Shown piece after piece: positions 1 to 8,121 of a stretch of DNA of 64,000 nucleotides. This DNA is from Oscillospiraceae bacterium (GTDB lineage Bacteria; Bacillota; Clostridia; Oscillospirales; Acutalibacteraceae). The stretch's first letter is position 1, and every line of letters begins with the position of its first letter. The position numbers and the translations under genes are program-made. The notes beneath the pieces are model-generated. The model ran no database searches. It was not told where the DNA came from and worked only from the letters and a program-made list of their open reading frames with translations. The stretch is taken from NCBI GenBank assembly GCA_015065925.1, contig SVPL01000006.1:1-64000 (forward strand), written 5' to 3'.

Positions 1-45
1 AAAAAAGAGCTAACAGACTTTGTAACAAAAATCTGTTAGCTCTTT
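1..45. terminator. Strong hairpin, probable bidirectional terminator
   Basis: A perfect 14-bp inverted repeat (arms 4-17 and 32-45, loop 14 nt) is flanked by A-runs on the left and T-rich sequence on the right, the form of a rho-independent terminator usable in both directions. The gene it ends lies left of the window. It is followed 20 bp later by paired arm-like repeats and the guaA 3' end, the same order seen at 60671-60800. Confidence 0.75.
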
Positions 46-64
46 ATTTATGAATAATCTGAAA

Positions 65-160
65 TTGTTGTCAAAACGTTGTCACGAGGCTTTTTCAAAC
101 CTCAAAAACCCAGTGTTTATGCGGGTTTTCAGCGTTTTTGGTATTATTCCCACTCGATAG
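65..160. other. Putative attachment site at the guaA 3' end (arm repeats plus core)
   Basis: TTGTTGTCAAAACGTTGTCAC at 65-85 holds two spaced TTGTCA repeats, like arm-type sites of tyrosine recombinases. The core candidate ATTATTCCCACTCG (143-156) is the reverse complement of the last guaA codons. Near copies of the core recur at 60786, 63054 and 63807, and near copies of the repeats at 60706 and 63169. The 3' end of guaA is a known insertion site for integrative elements. I infer that an element, possibly with its integrase, lies just left of the window; no integrase is visible inside it. Confidence 0.5.
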
Positions 161-1145
161 TTCCGATTGGTTTGGGGGTGAGGTCGAGGAGGACGCGGTT
201 GATGCCGTTTACCTCGTGGGTGATGCGGTGGGTGATTTTGTGGAGGATTTCATAGGGGATTTCCTCAATAGTGGCGGTCATAGCGTCTTTAGTATTAACT
301 GCGCGGATGATTGCGGGCCAACCCTCGTAACGGCTTTCCTCCTTAACGCCTACGCTTTTAATATCGGGAACGGCTATGAAATACTGCCAAACCTTTTCGG
401 CAAGACCGCAATTATCAAACTCCTCGCGGAGAATGGCGTCTGCCTCGCGGAGTGCCTCTAGTCTATCTCTTGTGATTGCGCCAAGGCAACGAACTCCAAG
501 TCCGGGGCCGGGGAAGGGTTGACGGTAAACCATTGCGTGGGGAAGCCCTAAAGCCTCACCAACAACGCGAACCTCATCCTTATAAAGGAATTTAAGGGGT
601 TCAACAAGCTCAAACTTCAAATCCTCGGGAAGACCGCCAACATTGTGGTGGGATTTAACAGCCTTTTTGCCCTCTGCCTGCTTAACGCTTTCCAAAATAT
701 CAGGGTAGATGGTACCTTGAGCCAAAAACTCGACACCCTCTAATTTTCTTGCTTCGTCGGCAAAAACCTCAATAAATTCTTTGCCTATGATTTTTCTTTT
801 TTGTTCGGGGTCGGATACGCCTGCCAAGAGGTTTAAAAATCTGTCGGTAGCGTCTACATAAATAAGGTTTGCGTCAAGTTCGTCTTTAAAAAGCTTTATA
901 ACATTTTCGCTTTCGTCCTTGCGCATAAGACCGTGGTTTACATGAACCGAAATTAACTGTTTGCCAATAGCTTTTATAAGTAACGCGGCAACTACCGAGG
1001 AATCTACACCGCCGGAAAGGGCGAGAAGTACCTTTTTGTTGCCAACCTGAGCGCGAACTGCTTCAACCTGCTCCTCAATAAAGGCGTTTGCAAGGTCGAT
1101 ATTGGTTATGCGTTCCATTGTTTCGGGCCTTAAATTTTCCTGCAT
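144..1145 (-). CDS. guaA: GMP synthase, PP-ATPase/dimerisation part only (ammonia-type)
   Basis: Converts XMP to GMP with ATP and ammonia in purine synthesis. The 333-residue product carries the PP-loop SGGVDSS (44-50), the FPGPGLGVRCLG segment and the conserved end IGTIEWE. It lacks the N-terminal class-I glutamine amidotransferase domain (about 190 residues) of the usual 510-520-residue bacterial enzyme. The start is real: an AGGAGG-like site sits 8-9 bp upstream of ATG 1145. It therefore looks like the free-standing synthetase subunit of two-subunit GMP synthases, and needs a separate amidotransferase or free ammonia. A second guaA 3' end begins at 63807, so the replicon holds two copies. 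Identity is sure; why two exist is not. Confidence 0.93.
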   Translation of the reverse strand: MQENLRPETMERITNIDLANAFIEEQVEAVRAQVGNKKVLLALSGGVDSSVVAALLIKAIGKQLISVHVNHGLMRKDESENVIKLFKDELDANLIYVDATDRFLNLLAGVSDPEQKRKIIGKEFIEVFADEARKLEGVEFLAQGTIYPDILESVKQAEGKKAVKSHHNVGGLPEDLKFELVEPLKFLYKDEVRVVGEALGLPHAMVYRQPFPGPGLGVRCLGAITRDRLEALREADAILREEFDNCGLAEKVWQYFIAVPDIKSVGVKEESRYEGWPAIIRAVNTKDAMTATIEEIPYEILHKITHRITHEVNGINRVLLDLTPKPIGTIEWE

Positions 1146-1236
1146 ATTTCATTCCTCCTATTGAAATTCACATTAAAAACACAATTGATGTGGATGCAAA
1201 ATGGGGTTATGGTGATGATTAAATCATCCCGTAATT

Positions 1237-1257
1237 GGATGAAACGCCACGCGTTTC
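1237..1257. repeat. Copy of the GGATSAAACGCCACGCGTTT palindromic repeat
   Basis: A short palindrome (arms AAACGC and GCGTTT around CAC) preceded by GGATG. Close copies lie at 5028-5048, 11246-11263, 11343-11360 and 53733-53753, always between genes. This copy abuts the stop codon of the CofE-like gene. It is one unit of an interspersed intergenic repeat family. Confidence 0.6.
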
Positions 1258-2459
1258 TAATTGGTATAGTTATCAAAATAGCCTTGAATTAAAACAACGG
1301 GAGTACCCTTGTCACCCGAGCCTGAGGTAAGGTCACAAAGGGAACCGATAAGGTCGGTAAGCTGACGGGGTGTAGTACCCTGAGCCGCCATATTACCAAC
1401 AAGACTGCTACCGTCTTTAGCGCGGATGCTATCGGAAATGGCCTTTTTAAGCTCCTCGCCTGAAAGGTCTTTAAAATCATTATCGGCAAGGTATTTAAGC
1501 TTTAATTCGTTGGGTGTGCCAACAAGACCTGAGGTGAATGCGGGGGAAACAACGGGGTCTGCAAGCTCCCAAATCTTACCTTTAGGATCCTTGAACGCGC
1601 CGTCGCCGTAAACCATAACTTCAACATGCTTGCCTGTTGCTTTTAAAATTCTTTCTTGAATATCTAAAACTAAATCCTGACACTCGCGGGGGAAGAGCTT
1701 AATCATATCTTCGGTGGATTTATTAGAACCTAAAAGACCGTATTTTTCATTACAACCGCTACCGTCAACGGGGGCGTTTAAAATATCGTCAAGACCACAT
1801 ACAACCTTTGCGCCTGCGGCTTTAAGCAAACGCTTGGTGCGTGCGCGGGTGTGAATATCACAGGTTAAAACACAGTCGGTGTAATCCAAAATCGCCTTTG
1901 CCTGATTAGCGAAGATTATTTCAACCTCACAGCCCATTTCCTTAATAAGATTGCCGTAATATTCAACATAGTCCACACCTGTGAACTCTAGCTTCTGTAC
2001 ACCGAAAACCTCGCGGTATCTATCAAGTGAAAGAACATCGGAATAGGGGTTAATGCCTGCCTCGTCAATAAGGTCGTAGGTGGCAAGAGAGTTACCAACC
2101 TCGTCAGAGGGATAGCTGAGCATAAGAACAATTTTTTTAGCGCCCTTTGCAATACCCTTAAGGCAAATTGCAAAACGGTTACGGGAAAGAATGGGGAAAA
2201 TAACACCTATTGTTTCACCGCCAAGCTTTGCTTTAACATCCTTGGCAATTGCGTCAACGCTGGCGTAGTTACCCTGTGCGCGAGCCACAATTGATTCTGT
2301 AAGGGAAATAACATCCTTGTCGCGAAGCTCAAAGCCCTCGTATTCAGCGGCTTCAAGTACACTGTTTGTTACCATCTCGGCAAGATTGTCACCCTCACGG
2401 ATAATGGGACAACGAATACCGCGGGATACAGTACCAACTCTGCGTTCTTTTGTTTCCAT
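1257..2459 (-). CDS. Coenzyme F420-0:L-glutamate ligase-like protein (CofE family)
   Basis: A 400-residue protein resembling the CofE/FbiB gamma-glutamyl ligase fold (COG1478) over its whole length, including an N-terminal GIRCPIIREGD segment and Gly/Asp-rich stretches such as VYGDGAF. True CofE adds glutamates to F420-0, but Clostridia of this type are not known to make F420, so the substrate is unknown; another gamma-glutamyl or amide ligation is possible. The ribosome site AAAGGGG precedes the ATG. It lies downstream of cysK on the same strand (59 bp gap) and upstream of the GMP synthase (111 bp gap). Family assignment is fairly firm, function is not. Confidence 0.75.
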   Translation of the reverse strand: METKERRVGTVSRGIRCPIIREGDNLAEMVTNSVLEAAEYEGFELRDKDVISLTESIVARAQGNYASVDAIAKDVKAKLGGETIGVIFPILSRNRFAICLKGIAKGAKKIVLMLSYPSDEVGNSLATYDLIDEAGINPYSDVLSLDRYREVFGVQKLEFTGVDYVEYYGNLIKEMGCEVEIIFANQAKAILDYTDCVLTCDIHTRARTKRLLKAAGAKVVCGLDDILNAPVDGSGCNEKYGLLGSNKSTEDMIKLFPRECQDLVLDIQERILKATGKHVEVMVYGDGAFKDPKGKIWELADPVVSPAFTSGLVGTPNELKLKYLADNDFKDLSGEELKKAISDSIRAKDGSSLVGNMAAQGTTPRQLTDLIGSLCDLTSGSGDKGTPVVLIQGYFDNYTN

Positions 2460-2518
2460 AATTTTAAGACCCCTTTATATTAAAATACTTTATATATTTT
2501 TTAAACCCTTTTTGAAAA

Positions 2519-3445
2519 CTATTCAAATAAGGGGGTAGAAAAATATCTTTCTGCAGTATCGGGCAGAACGGTTACAACCCTTTTACCCTTACCCAATTTT
2601 TTGGCAAGCTTTATTGCGGCAGCGACATTTGTACCACTGCTGATACCACACATAATGCCTTCCTTGGCAGCTAAATCCTTTGAAGCCTGTATTGCTTCAT
2701 CATCATTTACAATGCAAAGGTCGTCATAAATCTGTTGATTTAAAATGGCGGGAATAACACCGTCACCAATGCCCATTTGAATGTGAGTACCAATGGAACC
2801 GCCCGAAAGAATAGCGGCATTTTCAGGTTCAACTGCCCAAATGGTCATATCAGGATTATGTGCCTTTAAGACCTCTCCAATACCCGTGATGGTACCGCCT
2901 GTGCCAATGCCTGAGCAAAAGCCATCAATAGGGCCGTTCACCTGATTTATAATTTCCATTGCTGTTTGACTGCGCTGAATTTCGAGATTAGCGGGATTTT
3001 CAAACTGCTGTGGAACAAAGACATTTTTATCCTCCGCCTTCATTTTAAGGGCGAGCTCAACACACTGTTCAATGCAAAGACCAATGTTACCTGCATCGTG
3101 CACCAAAATAACCTCAGCACCATAATGCTCAACCAGCTTGCGGCGTTCCTCACTTACAGAGTCGGGCATAATTATTTTGGTTTTATAGCCTCTTACGGCA
3201 CCAACCAAAGCAAGACCAATGCCTTGATTACCGCTGGTAGGCTCAACAATAACGGTGTCAGGAGTTAAAAGTCCCTTTTCCTCAGCATCCTTAATCATAT
3301 TAAAGGCAGTGCGGGTTTTAATGGAGCCACCCACATTCAGTCCTTCAAATTTAACAAGAATTTCGGCGGAGTTTTCATCCACCATACGGTGAAGCCTTAT
3401 AATGGGAGTATTCCCCATTGCGTCCAAAATAGTATCACAAATCAT
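2519..3445 (-). CDS. cysK: Cysteine synthase family PLP enzyme (O-acetylserine sulfhydrylase)
   Basis: Forms L-cysteine from O-acetyl-L-serine and sulfide with pyridoxal phosphate. The 308-residue product has the fold-II hallmarks: GNTPIIRL near the N-terminus, the PLP lysine in GGSIKTR (about residue 43), the substrate loop TSGNQG and the phosphate loop GTGGTITG. ATG 3445 is chosen because AGAAAGG lies 9-10 bp upstream and the promoter at 3501-3529 lies just ahead; a longer in-frame ATG at 3502 overlaps the -10 box and has no ribosome site. The usual SxKDR lysine motif reads SIKTR here. OAS sulfhydrylase is most likely; a cystathionine or phosphoserine variant cannot be excluded. Confidence 0.88.
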   Translation of the reverse strand: MICDTILDAMGNTPIIRLHRMVDENSAEILVKFEGLNVGGSIKTRTAFNMIKDAEEKGLLTPDTVIVEPTSGNQGIGLALVGAVRGYKTKIIMPDSVSEERRKLVEHYGAEVILVHDAGNIGLCIEQCVELALKMKAEDKNVFVPQQFENPANLEIQRSQTAMEIINQVNGPIDGFCSGIGTGGTITGIGEVLKAHNPDMTIWAVEPENAAILSGGSIGTHIQMGIGDGVIPAILNQQIYDDLCIVNDDEAIQASKDLAAKEGIMCGISSGTNVAAAIKLAKKLGKGKRVVTVLPDTAERYFSTPLFE

Positions 3446-3500
3446 CTGCAAAAACCTTTCTGTAGGTGACTTAATTTTAAAAACATTATCACAAGTATAC

Positions 3501-3529
3501 ATTATATACCAAAAAACGCATTATTGCAA
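3501..3529 (-). promoter_or_regulatory. SigA-type promoter for cysK
   Basis: On the minus strand TTGCAA (3529-3524), a 17-bp spacer and a perfect TATAAT (3506-3501). Transcription would begin around 3494, about 50 bp ahead of ATG 3445. Confidence 0.65.
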
Positions 3530-3725
3530 TATTTTTGTTTCAAAAAATTTCCATTAAAAAAACACTTTGTAGGGTTTAACAATAAATATAATATGTTGGA
3601 TATAAAAAAATGTTACATTTTAAATGTTAAAAGTTAAACCTGTTATAAAATAAATGAAATTAACCGTAATAGAACTATAAAGTGACGCTTCTGCTACGGC
3701 TTTTGTATTTATGGATATTCTGTTA

Positions 3726-3983
3726 TTATAGCTTATCATTTATATTGGATAACAATATTTCAAGTGGGACTTCTAAAGCCCGTGAAAAAATCACTAAATC
3801 AATGTCAGTTACAAATCTTTCTCCGTTTTCCACTCGACGAATGAAATAATGGTCGACATCAAAACCAAGTAATTGCATTTTGGTGGCTAGTTTTCTTTGT
3901 GATAACTTTTTGGTTTTTCTAATTTCTGCTATCTTTTTGCCCGTAAGATTGTTTGTGCCATCAGCCGCTTTAATCTTAAACAT
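3726..3983 (-). CDS. Small XRE-type helix-turn-helix regulator
   Basis: About 85 residues, with an HTH of the Xre/Cro family: KKIAEIRKTKKLSQRKLATKM, then HYFIRRVENGER as recognition region, then ALEVPLEILL. Small solitary proteins of this type are common in gut Clostridia and usually act as DNA-binding repressors. No clear ribosome site precedes the ATG at 3983 (a TTG at 3995 is in frame), so the start is uncertain. The first codons lie antisense to a SHOCT-domain scrap (3985-4068), suggesting a junction by insertion or deletion. Target unknown. Confidence 0.7.
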   Translation of the reverse strand: MFKIKAADGTNNLTGKKIAEIRKTKKLSQRKLATKMQLLGFDVDHYFIRRVENGERFVTDIDLVIFSRALEVPLEILLSNINDKL

Positions 3984-3984
3984 A

Positions 3985-4068
3985 AAAAAATTCAAAGAGC
4001 TTCTTGATATTGGTGTAATCAGTCAAGAAGAATTTGATGCTAAGAAAAAAGAGCTTTTAGGCTTATAA
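3985..4068 (+). pseudogene. Remnant of a SHOCT-domain C-terminus
   Basis: The plus strand encodes a 27-residue tail, FKELLDIGVISQEEFDAKKK then ELLGL and stop. This is the signature of the SHOCT domain (short C-terminal domain: a hydrophobic helix, 'GxIxxEEF', then a basic helix). Upstream in the same frame the sequence is antisense to the XRE gene and not protein-like, and there is no start or ribosome site. I read it as the surviving 3' end of a gene whose front was replaced. Confidence 0.6.
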
Positions 4069-4088
4069 TAGAAAGCATAAGAGAATAT

Positions 4089-4145
4089 AAAAACTCCTTT
4101 GTTAACAAATGGCAAAAATGCTATAAAATCAACAAAGGAGTTTTT
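4089..4145. terminator. Bidirectional terminator between SDR gene and SHOCT remnant
   Basis: 15-bp arms AAAAACTCCTTTGTT (4089-4103) and its complement (4131-4145), with T-runs in both directions. It terminates the SDR gene on the minus strand and would have terminated the truncated plus-strand gene. Confidence 0.8.
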
Positions 4146-4161
4146 AATCTTTGATTTTTAA

Positions 4162-4890
4162 TTAAATAATACCGCCGTCGGTAGAGAGAATTTGACCTGT
4201 TACAAAATCGGCATCGTTTGCCAGAAAATAAACCGATTTTGCCACCTCATCAGGGGTACCAATTCTGCAAAGAGGAGTATCGTTGGCAAGGGCGGTTAGG
4301 TCCTGTGCGGATAAATTTTGGTTCATTTCGGTATCAATAACACCTGGGGCAACACAGTTAACCCGAATGTTGCTGGGCCCCAGCTCCTTGGCGAGCGCCT
4401 TGGTAAGACCTATAATCCCCGCCTTGGTAGCCGAATACGCAACCTCCATAGAGGCTCCAACCCTTCCCCAAATAGAGGAAATATTTACAATGCTTCCTGA
4501 TTGTTTTGGTAGCATTACCTTTGATGCGGCGCGGCAACCGTAGAAAACGCTGCTCAGATTGGTATTTAAAATATTCTGCCAATCCTCATCAGATGTATCG
4601 GTAATTAGCTTTTGCATAGCAATTCCCGCATTATTCACCATAACATCAAGGCTTCCAAAGGCGCTAACCGTTTGCTTTACAGCCGACTCCACCTGAAGGG
4701 GAATGGTTACATCACAGGGAATAGCAATAAACTCGGCTCCGTTTAAGGCAAAGGTTTCCTTCATTGCCTTTGCGGCATAAACCGATTTATTGTAGGTAAT
4801 GGCAACCTTGTAGCCCATTCGAGCGAAGTGAATGGCAGTAGCCGCACCAATTCCTCGGGAGCCGCCCGTTATTAAAACCGATTTGGACAT
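4162..4890 (-). CDS. SDR-family NAD(P)H reductase (FabG/YmfI-like), copy 1
   Basis: A 242-residue short-chain dehydrogenase/reductase: cofactor loop GGSRGIG (9-15), NNAG (86-89), catalytic Ser139, Tyr152 and Lys156, and the C-terminal TGQILSTDGG strand. The NISSIWG and GASMEVAYSATKAG segments are characteristic of the group annotated as elongation factor P 5-aminopentanone reductase (B. subtilis YmfI, also 242 residues), so modification of EF-P Lys is my preferred role; 3-oxoacyl-ACP reductase is the alternative. An AGGAG site precedes ATG 4890. A second copy, about 80% identical by eye, lies inverted at 58239-58967. Confidence 0.82.
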   Translation of the reverse strand: MSKSVLITGGSRGIGAATAIHFARMGYKVAITYNKSVYAAKAMKETFALNGAEFIAIPCDVTIPLQVESAVKQTVSAFGSLDVMVNNAGIAMQKLITDTSDEDWQNILNTNLSSVFYGCRAASKVMLPKQSGSIVNISSIWGRVGASMEVAYSATKAGIIGLTKALAKELGPSNIRVNCVAPGVIDTEMNQNLSAQDLTALANDTPLCRIGTPDEVAKSVYFLANDADFVTGQILSTDGGII

Positions 4891-4962
4891 AAATTTTCCT
4901 CCTTTGCGCCATACAAATTATACCGTTAAATGGGGGGTAAAGATGAAATTTAATTTATCGAA

Positions 4963-5048
4963 TACCACAAACCACGCCCGCGGGATTATTAACCTCCCGT
5001 TTTATGAATTTATATTTTCGCGTGTATGGATGAAACGTCACACGTTTC
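4963..5048. repeat. Interspersed intergenic repeat, 86 bp (copy A)
   Basis: Starts TACCACAAACCACGCCCGCG (4963-4982), continues through TTTATGAATTTAT and TTTCGCGTGTATGG, and ends with the imperfect palindrome GAAACGTCACACGTTTC (5032-5048). Nearly the same series is at 53669-53753, 49 kb away. It reads as a small non-coding repeat element carrying a CCCGCGGG palindrome at one end and an AAACGYCACRCGTTT palindrome at the other. Confidence 0.7.
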
Positions 5049-7977
5049 AAAAAATGCCGAATTCTACAAAGCAGTATGAATCTACCCAGTCTTTATTTTC
5101 TCCGCCAACCCAAAGGGGTGAATTGTGTATGAACTGTGGGGGTGCAACCCAGTAGCTTTCACCCTCATTAAGATGGAAGGGACCAAGCAAATTTCTAAGA
5201 TTACCCGTTACGGTTATCTCAATTTGGTTTTCACCAACCACCAAAAGGTCGCTTACATCAACCGAATAGGGCTGCCACATAATTTTACCTGCTGATTTTC
5301 CGTTTACCTTAACCTCGGTAACGGTGGAGCAAAGGTCTTTAAAACAAATGGAACGATTTTTAATTTCATCAGCCGTTAAATTGATTTTCTTTTTAAATGT
5401 CATACTGCCTGCAAAGAATGGATAACCCTGCTCGGCAATATTTCCGTCGGTAAGGGTTTTGGGGGCAGATGTTATGTAAAATCCGCCATCTACTCTAAGT
5501 GCGCGACGGTCAATATGCTCAAATTCCTTATCGGTTTTAACGGCGAAATCGCCCACAACATAAACTGCCTCAATCTCAATATCATAAGTCAGTTTGTTTT
5601 TCTCCGACTCAAAAATAAGGGCGTTATCCATATTCTTATAAACTTCCTCGCTTTGAACAAACGGGCAGGAAAGTTTAATTTCATTGTTCCCCAATTCCAC
5701 ATAATCCTTAATGTCAATCAGGCGGAAGGCGGGATCGTGTAAAAAGCCAAGATCGGTTTTATCCACCAATTTTCCGTTTACAAAAATATCAAAAATTTCG
5801 GGAGTTTCTACCACAAGCTTGCAATTAACAAAGGTTTTTTCCTTTACCTCAAAATTAAATACAACCTCAGCGTCAACCTTTTTGCGGTAGCTGCAAAGAA
5901 TTTCCTGAACATCGCTTACGGGAAGGTTTTTGTGTGTCTGCTTGCCGTTTACATAAAGGTCGCAATAATCCAAAGTAAGGGCGTTATCGTCGGCTAAGGC
6001 AATTTCCCACTCACCCTTTAAGCTAATAGGAGTAAGGGAGTCGTCTTCCTTCACGGCAGACTGCTCTGATGGCTCATCATATACAAAAATCACAATTGAA
6101 CCGCGCTTTTCAAGACTTTCGGTAATAACAATTTCATCGCCCTTGTTTTCAAAGCAAAGGGGAGCCGTTTCACCCGTTGCGGCATTGAAAATGCATCCGC
6201 TTTTACCCTTTACTGTGGCTTTGAAGTGGATTTTTTCGTTGTTGGGATTAACAAGATAGTGCATTGTCATTTTGTCATCCTCAAAACGGCGAACAAGGGA
6301 AAGAACGGTATTTTTATCCTTGCCTTCAAAATCTAAATTAATTTTTTTACAGCATTCGGGGATATAGTTTGGTAAATCCTCACGGTTAACCAATGGGCAG
6401 TCACCAAAAGCATTTTTCCAAGCATCGGTGGGCTCACCATCAATGAAGGTTGGCATTTTTTCGGTGAATACAACTGCGCCGCCTTGATTTTTAAACTCCT
6501 TTAAAGCATCAAAGGTAGCTTTACCAAAACACTCTGCAGGGGGTACAATAACCACCCTATAGTTTTGTGTACCAATTTTAAATATGCCGTTTTCCACACT
6601 GCCGTGACGCTCAATAATCTTGTTATCACCAAAATGGTAATGAATTTGGGCGCGCTCCAAACTCTCCATAACCGATTTAAGAATGTTGCAGTTTCGGTTG
6701 GTTTTATCCTGTGACTCGGGGTCATTATCATTATATTGGAGCCATCCGCTTTCCACACTATGAAGCAGTAAAACATTGTAATCTACATCGCCTTCGGCAA
6801 TAAGCATACCAATACGGCTAACCATATCGTTAAAGCTTTTGTAATCCTTCCACCAAGGCTGATGGCGGTAGAGCGAGGCGGGGTAGTCGCGTTTTCTGAT
6901 ACCGCGCAGACTATAACCCTCCAAATGCTGACAAAGATAGTTTACGCCACGCACCATTTGGGATTCGTAAATCCAGCGAAGCTCCTCAAAGCTCACATTC
7001 CAACCGCAAAGAGCAAAGGTCTCGGAAAGGATTTGCTTTTTGCCAAGCTGATTTGCTACCGAGGTTAACTGCATTATGGTGGTTATTTCGGCTAACATTC
7101 TGCCAAGATGGTCCATACCGGGAATATCCATAAATTCGTAGTTGGGCATAGCGCTTCCGCTACACTGCATATGTCCCCAAAAATCCTCCTCAAAGGTCAT
7201 ATGACCTGTGTAGAGTTGGTTATGCTCCTTGCACCAAGCGTAAATTTGCTCATTAAATGCGGCGGCGAAAAGGTCGCGCACCAGCTTCCAATAGCGATAA
7301 CGAACTACGGTATAGCCTTCAATTTCGGTAAACAGGGCGGGTAGATTTTCAATTAAGCTCTCGCCATATGCCCTTTTGTATTCATCCTCAAGAATGAATG
7401 ACCAAGGGTAGCCGTTGCGGGAAACCTGAGGCTCGTCGGTGAAAAATCCTACCATTCCACCAAGCTTTTCGCCTAAGGCATCTATGTATTTTTCGTGGGT
7501 GCTATTTAAAAATTCGGCAATAACCTTTTTGTTCATTACATCAACATAAAAGGGATTAACATCATAGTAAAAATGAAGATTTTTACCTTGAATTTCAATA
7601 TTTGTTATGGTTCTTTCGGTGGTTTTGGGGGCATCTGCTTCCTCACAGCGGAGATATTTTTGCTGATATTCCACACCAAGACCGTTTACGGCGCCACAAC
7701 CAAAGCCGCTGGGCCAACCGTTTTCGTCGTAACCCCAAGCAAGCATACCTGTTTCGTTTGCTTTGTCACTTGCCGCCTTGATGTTATCAAACCAGTCCTC
7801 CTTCAGATAGTTGGTTTGAAGACCGCCTCTTGCGTGCATAAAAAAGCCGCCAAGACCTGCCTTTTCCATAAGCTCAACCTGAATTTTTGTCTCTTCGGGA
7901 TTAAGCTTTTCATTCCACGACCAAAATGGCGCGGGACGATATTTTTTAGGTGGATTTTTAAGATATTCTTTATTCAT
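5047..7977 (-). CDS. Glycoside hydrolase, GH106-type (alpha-L-rhamnosidase-like)
   Basis: A 976-residue cytoplasmic protein (no signal peptide) opening with RPAPFWSWNEKL (14-25), then GGFFMHARGGL, FFTDEPQ, ILSETFALCGWN and a long beta-rich C-terminal half like the galactose-binding modules of large glycosidases. This N-terminal pattern belongs to the GH106/rhamnosidase-like superfamily. The expected role is trimming rhamnose or a related sugar from imported oligosaccharides; substrate is not certain. ATG 7977 is supported by AAGGAG 9 bp upstream and the promoter at 8014-8042; a longer frame to 8022 runs into the promoter. It is monocistronic and divergent from the EEP-family gene. Confidence 0.78.
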   Translation of the reverse strand: MNKEYLKNPPKKYRPAPFWSWNEKLNPEETKIQVELMEKAGLGGFFMHARGGLQTNYLKEDWFDNIKAASDKANETGMLAWGYDENGWPSGFGCGAVNGLGVEYQQKYLRCEEADAPKTTERTITNIEIQGKNLHFYYDVNPFYVDVMNKKVIAEFLNSTHEKYIDALGEKLGGMVGFFTDEPQVSRNGYPWSFILEDEYKRAYGESLIENLPALFTEIEGYTVVRYRYWKLVRDLFAAAFNEQIYAWCKEHNQLYTGHMTFEEDFWGHMQCSGSAMPNYEFMDIPGMDHLGRMLAEITTIMQLTSVANQLGKKQILSETFALCGWNVSFEELRWIYESQMVRGVNYLCQHLEGYSLRGIRKRDYPASLYRHQPWWKDYKSFNDMVSRIGMLIAEGDVDYNVLLLHSVESGWLQYNDNDPESQDKTNRNCNILKSVMESLERAQIHYHFGDNKIIERHGSVENGIFKIGTQNYRVVIVPPAECFGKATFDALKEFKNQGGAVVFTEKMPTFIDGEPTDAWKNAFGDCPLVNREDLPNYIPECCKKINLDFEGKDKNTVLSLVRRFEDDKMTMHYLVNPNNEKIHFKATVKGKSGCIFNAATGETAPLCFENKGDEIVITESLEKRGSIVIFVYDEPSEQSAVKEDDSLTPISLKGEWEIALADDNALTLDYCDLYVNGKQTHKNLPVSDVQEILCSYRKKVDAEVVFNFEVKEKTFVNCKLVVETPEIFDIFVNGKLVDKTDLGFLHDPAFRLIDIKDYVELGNNEIKLSCPFVQSEEVYKNMDNALIFESEKNKLTYDIEIEAVYVVGDFAVKTDKEFEHIDRRALRVDGGFYITSAPKTLTDGNIAEQGYPFFAGSMTFKKKINLTADEIKNRSICFKDLCSTVTEVKVNGKSAGKIMWQPYSVDVSDLLVVGENQIEITVTGNLRNLLGPFHLNEGESYWVAPPQFIHNSPLWVGGENKDWVDSYCFVEFGIF

Positions 7978-8013
7978 AGCAACATACTCCTTGCTGAATT
8001 TTTTCCTTTTTTG

Positions 8014-8042
8014 ATTATACAATATTTAAAACCGATTGTCTA
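8014..8042 (-). promoter_or_regulatory. SigA-type promoter for the GH106-like gene
   Basis: Minus strand TAGACA (8042-8037), 17-bp spacer, TATAAT (8019-8014). It lies back to back with the plus-strand promoter at 8063-8091, separating two divergent genes. Confidence 0.6.
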
Positions 8043-8062
8043 CAAAAAAATTCAATTACTTA

Positions 8063-8091
8063 TTGAATGTAAATATCATATATGTTATAAT
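8063..8091 (+). promoter_or_regulatory. SigA-type promoter for the EEP-family gene
   Basis: TTGAAT (8063-8068), 17-bp spacer, TATAAT (8086-8091), 31 bp before ATG 8122. Confidence 0.6.
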
Positions 8092-8121
8092 AAATGCAAA
8101 CTTACAAAAAGGAATGGTTTT

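Noticed and set aside
138..461. 107-codon plus-strand frame opposite guaA
   Set aside because: A reverse-frame shadow of guaA with no start signal.
7573..8121. In-frame upstream extension of the EEP-family gene
   Set aside because: It is antisense to the GH106 gene, crosses two promoters and has low-complexity Phe/Cys-rich translation; the ribosome site is at 8106.
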